Below are positions 1 to 5,373 of a stretch of DNA of 7,943 nt, piece after piece. Made by a program: the position numbers and the translations under genes. The stretch comes from Alphaproteobacteria bacterium. Lineage in GTDB: Bacteria; Pseudomonadota; Alphaproteobacteria; Micavibrionales; Micavibrionaceae. The stretch's first letter is position 1. Each line of letters begins with the position of its first letter. The notes under the pieces are model-generated. The model saw only the letters and a list, made by a program, of their open reading frames with translations. It did no database searches and had not been told where the DNA came from. The DNA is taken from contig NZVS01000068.1 in NCBI GenBank assembly GCA_002701555.1, positions 4,092-12,034 of the forward strand, in the 5' to 3' direction.

Positions 1-954
1 ACCAAAACGTGGTCGGCTGTTAAGCCACACCTCTTCCAGTCCCCAGAGATTTGCATAGGCCGCGTTGAAAAAGACGATTTTTTGGTGTTCATCAAATAAT
101 GCTACTGCAGCTTGTATGTTTTCTAATAGAGCGTGATATCCCGCCATTGTGCGTTTGGCGCTGGCTTCAGCTTCCTCATCAGCGGTCTTGTCCAAAAAAA
201 CAGCCAAAGTTTTATTCTGTCCTTCGAGATAGGTGAATTCAATATCAAAGCGGCGCCTTTCCCCCCCGATAACTGCATATGCGTTAAGGATGTCTTCAGA
301 CTGGTTTTCCCAGTCAACATAATCCTGCAAATCGATCTTTTTCTTCAAGCCTATGGATTTGAGCGAGAGAACATGTTGCTCCTTCAGAGCTTTTTCGGAG
401 CTGGTATCAAAAAGGCCGGCATAGGCATCATTACACCATAGTAGTTTCCCCTCTCTGCAAAAAGCAGCGACAGGTGTTTCGATTGATTTAAGTGTAGCAT
501 TAAAAAAGACCGCATCTGCCCTATCCTTTACTGCCCTGTCTTCCAATGACTGCCTTTCGATATAGGTCTCTGTGACATTTTCAAGCCACAGAATTTGTAG
601 TTTACCGTTGGGGGTCTCTTTTTTACAAAATGAGAGTTTTAAAAAATCCTGGGTATTGGTTTGTACAATAATTTCGTAATCGTTCTCATGTTTTAATTTT
701 TTAAGAGAGTTTCTGAAAAGATCTGCTGAGCCACGTGTAAAGTTTCTGGATATATCTTCGGGATCTTTAATTTCATCTATACCGAATTTATGAGTCAGGT
801 CATCACTGTATTCAAATATATCATTACTATCCCAGACAATATATGAGAGTGGTGCACAATCAAGCAAAGCGCGCATTTCCTGTTTATACTTCTCGCGACT
901 TTTGCCACCAAAACAGGTTAGAAAGGATTTTATTTTATGGCCTTGAAAACTCAT
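1..954 (-). CDS. PAS-domain sensor protein, probable histidine kinase (DivL-like), N-terminal part
   Basis: This is an uninterrupted frame of 318 codons from ATG (954-952) to the left edge, so the C-terminus is missing. Three PAS-like segments can be read: about residues 27-128 (weak), 150-256 (moderate, with WCNDAYAGLFD near 173-183), and from about 274 to the edge (clear, with AVALFDEHQKIVFFNAAYANLWGL at roughly 283-306). The last one strongly resembles the PAS domain that precedes the kinase core in alphaproteobacterial DivL-like sensor kinases. Linkers near 130-150 and 256-275 are charged and probably helical. No signal peptide or membrane segment is visible in the 318 residues, so the visible part looks cytoplasmic. 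No upstream ATG is possible before an in-frame stop. No good Shine-Dalgarno precedes the start. The HisKA and ATPase domains are inferred, not seen. A PAS protein with another output, such as GGDEF, cannot be excluded. It is transcribed away from tsaE. Confidence 0.8.
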   Translation of the reverse strand, partial: MSFQGHKIKSFLTCFGGKSREKYKQEMRALLDCAPLSYIVWDSNDIFEYSDDLTHKFGIDEIKDPEDISRNFTRGSADLFRNSLKKLKHENDYEIIVQTNTQDFLKLSFCKKETPNGKLQILWLENVTETYIERQSLEDRAVKDRADAVFFNATLKSIETPVAAFCREGKLLWCNDAYAGLFDTSSEKALKEQHVLSLKSIGLKKKIDLQDYVDWENQSEDILNAYAVIGGERRRFDIEFTYLEGQNKTLAVFLDKTADEEAEASAKRTMAGYHALLENIQAAVALFDEHQKIVFFNAAYANLWGLEEVWLNSRPRFG

Positions 955-1005
955 ATGGTTACAGTTTAGTAGTGCCAGCCGAAATCAGCAAGGTGGAAAT
1001 TCAAG

Positions 1006-1033
1006 TTTATATGACTTAAAAAAGTTTGATCAA
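1006..1033 (-). promoter_or_regulatory. Candidate promoter for the PAS sensor gene
   Basis: Read on the minus strand, TTGATC (1033-1028) is followed by a 16-base spacer and TATAAA (1011-1006). This is a fair sigma-70-type match with a slightly short spacer. Transcription would start near position 1000 and leave a leader of about 45 bases before the ATG at 954. A second perfect TATAAT lies at 1045-1040 on the same strand but has no recognisable -35 box. The call is by eye only. Confidence 0.4.
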
Positions 1034-1055
1034 GACCACATTATAAGCGTATCTT
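1026..1055 (+). promoter_or_regulatory. Candidate promoter for tsaE (possibly leaderless transcript)
   Basis: TTGATC (1026-1031) and TATCTT (1050-1055) are separated by 18 bases. The -10 box is a weak match. A start about seven bases downstream would fall at or next to the tsaE ATG (1063), giving a leaderless or nearly leaderless message. This fits the absence of any purine-rich ribosome binding site before tsaE. The -35 element is part of the palindrome TTGATCAA, which also supplies the -35 of the opposite promoter. Confidence 0.25.
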
Positions 1056-1062
1056 TCATATA

Positions 1063-1482
1063 ATGGATGAAGTTTATCAATGTAATACGGAAGAAGAAAC
1101 CTGTCGCATAGCCGCGCAACTCGCGGAAGATTTAAAGTGCGGGGATATCGTTTTGCTAAAAGGAACTTTGGGGGCAGGCAAAACGGTGTTTGCCCGTGCC
1201 CTCATCAGGGCCCTATGTGGTAATAAAGAACTTAACGTCCCAAGCCCGACTTTCACATTACTACAAACATATGATTACGCTTATGGAGAGATATGGCATT
1301 TCGATCTCTACCGTTTAAAAGATCCAGAAGAAATATACGAGTTGGGGTGGGAAGATTTCAGCGGAAAAGATATAGCTCTTTTTGAATGGCCTTCTCGGCT
1401 TGAGCATCTTGAGCCTGAAAAGGCTATCACCGTAAGAATGGAAATTGAAGGGCCGACAAGGCACATACACATATCAGATTGA
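1063..1482 (+). CDS. tsaE: tRNA threonylcarbamoyladenosine biosynthesis ATPase TsaE
   Basis: TsaE is the P-loop ATPase that works with TsaD and TsaB to place threonylcarbamoyl on A37 of ANN-decoding tRNAs (t6A); it acts in the cytoplasm. The 139-residue product has the normal family size. Visible signatures are the Walker A loop GTLGAGKT (34-41), SPTFTL (61-66), HFDLYRL (79-85), and the EWP motif in IALFEWPSRL (104-113), whose Glu108 is the conserved acidic residue of the family. The ATG at 1063 is the only reasonable start, because the frame closes at a TGA 36 bases upstream and no other start codon lies between. No Shine-Dalgarno is visible. The gene is divergent from the PAS gene and is followed by a 136-base gap before the next gene, so it may not be in the same transcript as addBA. 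Confidence 0.96.
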   Translation: MDEVYQCNTEEETCRIAAQLAEDLKCGDIVLLKGTLGAGKTVFARALIRALCGNKELNVPSPTFTLLQTYDYAYGEIWHFDLYRLKDPEEIYELGWEDFSGKDIALFEWPSRLEHLEPEKAITVRMEIEGPTRHIHISD

Positions 1483-1483
1483 C

Positions 1484-1509
1484 AACATTGTTGATGATCA
1501 ACATGTTTT
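1484..1509 (+). terminator. Weak hairpin with short T tail after tsaE
   Basis: Starting one base after the tsaE stop codon, 1484-1494 pairs with 1498-1507 to give a 10-bp stem with one bulged T (1489) and a TGA loop, ending in TTTT (1506-1509). The stem is mostly A-T pairs and the T run is short, so intrinsic termination would be inefficient. It could equally be a 3'-end stabilising hairpin or an operator, since TGTTGAT-G-ATCAACA (1489-1503) is a perfect inverted repeat with a one-base centre. Confidence 0.3.
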
Positions 1510-1548
1510 CCCTAAAGCGTATGATTTTCAATGCATGCAATCGATATA

Positions 1549-1577
1549 TTGAGATTATGAAGATATCAGACTATGTT
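1549..1577 (+). promoter_or_regulatory. Candidate promoter for the nucleotidyltransferase-addB-addA operon
   Basis: TTGAGA (1549-1554), a 17-base spacer and TATGTT (1572-1577) match the sigma-70 consensus at 5 of 6 and 4 of 6 positions with ideal spacing. Transcription would start near 1584, about 35 bases before the ATG at 1619. A 9-base direct repeat, AAGATATCA, occurs in the spacer (1560-1568) and again just before the start codon (1606-1614). The rest of the gap (1510-1548) holds only a short TGCATGCA palindrome and no gene. Confidence 0.4.
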
Positions 1578-1618
1578 GGGGTACATAACAGGTTTTTTAA
1601 AGGGAAAGATATCAACTA

Positions 1619-2365
1619 ATGACTGAGATTATTGACACGGCTTTCATACTGGCGGCAGGTTTTGGTAAGCGTTTGCGACCTTATACGGATACATTGCCAA
1701 AGCCGATGGTGCCTGTTGCGGGAAAAGCAGTTATTGATCATATTTTAGATAAGCTCGTTAAAAGTGGGGTCAAACGCGCCGTAGTTAATCTGCATCACAA
1801 AGGCGAAGTTTTAAAAAACCACTTGTCAAAGCGGCAAGATATAGACGTTATCTTTTCAGAAGAAGAAGAGCTTTTAGAGACCGGTGGAGGTATACAGCAT
1901 GGCCTACATCTCGTCGGTGATAAACCCTTTTTCATAGTGAATGGCGATGCTTTCTGGGATGACGCCCAGGGCGACACAGCTTTTACCAGACTTTCCAATA
2001 TGTGGAACAATTCAGAAGATCAGATAGATTTAATTTTACTACTGCAGCCTGTGTCGAAAATGACACTTACTAAGGGTGTTGGCGATTACGATTTTGTGGA
2101 AGATAACAAGGGACGCATAGTTCGTGATAGATCTCAGAAAGGCCAATATATGTTTGCAGGTGTACGCCTTTGCCACCCGCGTCTTTTTGAGGGCGCGCCC
2201 GGTGGAAGATATTCATTCCTACAGTTGATGGATAAAGCTGATGAAGCTCAAAAGCTTTATGGGCTTGAGCATAAAGGTGACTGGCATCACATTTCTACAC
2301 CGGAAGAACTTAAGGCTGTTGAGGAGTATTATGCGCTGGGGAAGAAAAACGGCACTGAGGGATGA
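1619..2365 (+). CDS. Sugar-1-phosphate nucleotidyltransferase, MurU-like
   Basis: This is a cytoplasmic enzyme of the NTP_transferase (GT-A-like) family that joins a sugar 1-phosphate to a nucleotide. The 248-residue product shows the N-terminal nucleotide-binding signature ILAAGFGKRLRPYT (10-23), LPKPMVPV (26-33), ETGGG (87-91) and the metal-binding-type NGDAFWD (108-114), and near the C-terminus GDWHHISTPEEL. Its compact length, without the C-terminal beta-helix of GlmU or RmlA-long forms, and its position upstream of addB match alphaproteobacterial MurU-like proteins. MurU makes UDP-MurNAc from MurNAc-1-phosphate in a peptidoglycan-recycling shortcut. The usual kinase partner, AmgK, is not next to it here, so MurNAc-1-P as substrate is inference and another sugar phosphate is possible. 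The start is supported by the motif position and by a purine stretch AGGGAAAG (1601-1608). The stop overlaps the addB start by four bases (ATGA). Confidence 0.88.
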   Translation: MTEIIDTAFILAAGFGKRLRPYTDTLPKPMVPVAGKAVIDHILDKLVKSGVKRAVVNLHHKGEVLKNHLSKRQDIDVIFSEEEELLETGGGIQHGLHLVGDKPFFIVNGDAFWDDAQGDTAFTRLSNMWNNSEDQIDLILLLQPVSKMTLTKGVGDYDFVEDNKGRIVRDRSQKGQYMFAGVRLCHPRLFEGAPGGRYSFLQLMDKADEAQKLYGLEHKGDWHHISTPEELKAVEEYYALGKKNGTEG

Positions 2366-5300
2366 GTAAAGACCTTTCTGTTTATACAATTCCACCTACT
2401 GTCAAATTCCTGGATGTCCTCGCATCCGGAATTATTAAACGTTACGGGGAAAGTGATTTTCTCTCGGATGTTAGGATATTGCTGCCTACACGACGTGCTG
2501 CCAGAAACCTGCAAGATGCTTTCCTGAAAATATCGAACGGTAAGCCACTTATATTACCTCAGCTATCCTCTTTAGGAGATGTTGACGCGGATGAGATAGG
2601 CTTTTTAGATGCGGGAATGGCAGAGAAATTTCACGAAATACCACCTGCAATATCATCCCTGGAGAGACAAATTCTGCTAAGTAAACTTGTGTCGGCTGTT
2701 CCGGGCTTTTCCATGTCTGAGGCACATGATTATATGATGGCGGGGTCATTGGCCAAGTTATTGGATCAGGTGCATACAGAAGATACTAGTTTTGAGAAAC
2801 TGGAAGATCTTGTTGACGATCCGGAATTGTCTAACCAATGGGGAATTAGCCTCAAGTTTTTAAATATTTTAAAAGATGCCTGGCCTTCAATACTTGAAAA
2901 GCGTGGAGTTATTGACCCGGCTGACAGACGTAAACGCTTGATGAAGGCTCAAATAGAGCTATGGAAAAAAAGCCCTCCTGATACACCTGTTATAGCCGCT
3001 GGATCAACAGGATCCATCCCTGTCACATGCGAACTTTTAAAAGTTATAGCAGGACTACCAAAGGGGGAAATCATTCTTCCGGGCCTTGACCTGACTTTGG
3101 AAAACGAAGCCTGGGATGAAGTAAAGGAGGGTCACCCCCAATATACCCTCAAAAAACTGACGCAAGCGTTAAATATTCCGCGTGTACGTATAAGCAATTG
3201 GCCTGAATCCGGACTAAAAAGCAATGATGAGGCTACACCCCGCGATATGCTTTGGCGCGAGGTTATGCGTCCTGCCGAGACAACAGGAGCCTGGACATCG
3301 GGGGAAATCCTGATCCCGGAAGACGCTACGAAAGGGTTAAGCCTTCTAGAGGCAGAAAGCCCGGAAGAAGAGGCACATACTATTGCCCTTATTCTCCGTC
3401 ACGCACTTGAAAGAGACAAATCTGTTACTGCCGCACTTGTTACGCCTGATCGTGTACTTGCCGAGCGCGTACAATCCTGCCTTCGCCGATGGAATATAGA
3501 AATAGATGACTCCGCAGGCCGCCCTTTAACATCTACACCAAGGGGAAGGTTTATCATTACAGTTTTACAATTGGCATTGGAAAACTTTTCTCCCGTTACG
3601 CTATTATCCTTATTAGAAGATAGTCTCAGCGGCTTTGGTTATGAATATAAGACTTTTGAGAATGTAAGAAAACAAATTGCTAGTAGCAATATTCTTCGTG
3701 GAAACTGGTCAGATAAATCTTTTGAAGCTCTTTTAGAAAACGAAAAAATTGATGTCGCTGTAAGAGACTTTTTGCACGGGCTTTACAAAAATTTCGTTCG
3801 GCTCAGAGCACTTGTAAAACAAGACAGTGTGCCATTTAAACAACTTGTAGTAGAACACCTTAATCTCTGTGAGTTTATCGCTGGCAGAGCTTCAGAAGAA
3901 GGTGCAAATATATTATGGCGCGGTGAGGACGGTGAAGAAGCGGCAAGACTATTTCGCGGTATTTTGGAAGACAGTGGAAATCTTGCAAAGGATGCAGGAC
4001 ATACGGATTTTGAGTCAGCAAATACATATAAAGTTTTCCTTGAATCACTCATGGCTGCAACACCTGTACGTCCTTCTTATGGCACCCATCCCCGTCTTGC
4101 CATACTAGGCCAATTGGAAGCGCGTCTTGTCCAAGCGGATATATTGGTTCTTGCTAGCCTGAATGAAGAAACTTGGCCACCTTTGGTAACTAATGATCCC
4201 TGGATGTCCAGGCGTATGCGGATGAAAATGTCTTTGCCTACACCAGAACGCGCAATCACGTTGAGTGCACACGACTTTGTGCAAGGAGCAAGTGCAGAAG
4301 TGGTCTATATGACACGCTCAAAGAAAAATGGGGGTGTACCTACCGTACCTGCACGTTGGCTGCAACGGCTAAATACATTGGTCATTTCTCATAACCTAAA
4401 AGATCCAAAAAGCGAAGGTCAGAACTATCTAGAGCTTGCAAGACGTTTCAATCGCTCACCAAAAAACGAATTACCGTCTCTCAAGCCGCCATATCCGATA
4501 CCACCTCTTTCCGTACGTCCAACAACGTTCAGCGCAACGTCACTTGAGTTGCTTATGCGTGACCCTTATGCGCTGTATGCGAAGAAAATTCTAAAGCTTA
4601 AACCCCTGGACCCTCTCGAAGATGTAAAAGGGCCAAAGGAAAAAGGGCAGGTATTGCATGAGATTTTCCACAAATTCCTTAAGGAAACAGGCAATCAGAA
4701 AGTATTAGAAGAGGGCGCTTTAAATGAACTTTTAAAAATAGGGAAGCACGAATTGGCACAACATATTGAGGATCCGTCACTATGGGTCAGTTGGTGGCCC
4801 AGATTCGAAAATTTGGCGGCAAGCTTTGTTGATGAAGAACGGTTATGGCGCGAAGATGGTTATGGTTTCGTTGCCGGAGAGTTAGAGGGCAGCGCCAAGT
4901 TGGGGCGATTTACACTGACGGCTCGTGCTGACAGAATTGACCGCAACGAAAGCGGAAAATATGCAGTCATTGACTATAAAACCAGTTCCACTTCAATAAA
5001 GCCTAAAGACGTACAAACTGGATTCTCGCCACAGCTTACTGTAGCAGGTGTTATATTACATCCCGAAACCGAAGGTGGTTTTCCGAATTTACAAGACGGA
5101 GAAACGACCTATCTTGGCTACTGGCATCTCACAGGCGGACAGAAAGACCCGCTTGTTAAAAAAGTGCCTAATACCAAAAAAGAGATCTCTGTCGAAGGAA
5201 TAATAAAAGATGGGTTAAAAGGGGTTGTGTGTGTTCTTGAAGGCTATAATGATCCTGAAAGAGGGTACCCATCCCTTCCATTCGCAGGACACGAACCACG

Positions 5301-5373
5301 ATATCAGGACTATGAACATTTAGCGCGTATTTTGGAATGGCGCTCAGCTGACGAAGGAGAGGCCTCAGCATGA
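2362..5373 (+). CDS. addB: Double-strand break repair protein AddB (alphaproteobacterial type)
   Basis: AddB is the second subunit of the AddAB helicase-nuclease, which processes DNA ends for RecA-dependent repair and, in characterised systems, helps recognise Chi. The 1003-residue product begins with the branch-typical YTIPPTVKFLDVLASGI (8-24) and LPTRRAAR (41-48). The helicase-like core has QLEARLVQADILVLASLNEETWPP (about 584-607). The C-terminal PD-(D/E)XK nuclease shows GQVLHEIFHKF (762-772), ARADRID (854-860) and VIDYKTS (869-875), with Asp857, Asp871 and Lys873 as likely catalytic residues. No Walker A is visible at the N-terminus and no cluster of cysteines flanks the nuclease, unlike Bacillus AddB, so this subunit probably neither hydrolyses ATP nor carries a 4Fe-4S cluster. 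The start overlaps the preceding stop (ATGA) and has GAGGG directly against the ATG, too close for a normal ribosome site, so translational coupling is likely. Confidence 0.95.
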   Translation: MSKDLSVYTIPPTVKFLDVLASGIIKRYGESDFLSDVRILLPTRRAARNLQDAFLKISNGKPLILPQLSSLGDVDADEIGFLDAGMAEKFHEIPPAISSLERQILLSKLVSAVPGFSMSEAHDYMMAGSLAKLLDQVHTEDTSFEKLEDLVDDPELSNQWGISLKFLNILKDAWPSILEKRGVIDPADRRKRLMKAQIELWKKSPPDTPVIAAGSTGSIPVTCELLKVIAGLPKGEIILPGLDLTLENEAWDEVKEGHPQYTLKKLTQALNIPRVRISNWPESGLKSNDEATPRDMLWREVMRPAETTGAWTSGEILIPEDATKGLSLLEAESPEEEAHTIALILRHALERDKSVTAALVTPDRVLAERVQSCLRRWNIEIDDSAGRPLTSTPRGRFIITVLQLALENFSPVTLLSLLEDSLSGFGYEYKTFENVRKQIASSNILRGNWSDKSFEALLENEKIDVAVRDFLHGLYKNFVRLRALVKQDSVPFKQLVVEHLNLCEFIAGRASEEGANILWRGEDGEEAARLFRGILEDSGNLAKDAGHTDFESANTYKVFLESLMAATPVRPSYGTHPRLAILGQLEARLVQADILVLASLNEETWPPLVTNDPWMSRRMRMKMSLPTPERAITLSAHDFVQGASAEVVYMTRSKKNGGVPTVPARWLQRLNTLVISHNLKDPKSEGQNYLELARRFNRSPKNELPSLKPPYPIPPLSVRPTTFSATSLELLMRDPYALYAKKILKLKPLDPLEDVKGPKEKGQVLHEIFHKFLKETGNQKVLEEGALNELLKIGKHELAQHIEDPSLWVSWWPRFENLAASFVDEERLWREDGYGFVAGELEGSAKLGRFTLTARADRIDRNESGKYAVIDYKTSSTSIKPKDVQTGFSPQLTVAGVILHPETEGGFPNLQDGETTYLGYWHLTGGQKDPLVKKVPNTKKEISVEGIIKDGLKGVVCVLEGYNDPERGYPSLPFAGHEPRYQDYEHLARILEWRSADEGEASA
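5354..5359 (+). promoter_or_regulatory. Shine-Dalgarno AAGGAG for addA
   Basis: AAGGAG lies inside the 3' end of addB, ten bases before the addA ATG at 5370. It supports that start over the second in-frame ATG at 5379. Together with the ATGA overlap it suggests both direct initiation and coupling to addB translation. Confidence 0.6.

Noticed and set aside
133..441. Plus-strand open frame of 102 codons (and a minus-strand one at 123-320)
   Set aside because: Both lie inside the PAS gene, whose own frame reads into recognisable PAS sequence without a stop; these overlapping frames show no family features.
1016..1030. TTAA-N7-TGAT resembling a CtrA binding site (TTAA-N7-TTAA)
   Set aside because: The second half matches only two of four bases, and AT-rich intergenic DNA gives such matches by chance.
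1059..1064. Perfect plus-strand TATAAT at the tsaE start
   Set aside because: It overlaps the ATG itself, so it could not drive full-length tsaE, and it is 27 bases from the nearest -35-like hexamer.
1532..1539. TGCATGCA palindrome
   Set aside because: An isolated 8-base palindrome with no second copy or supporting context in the gap.
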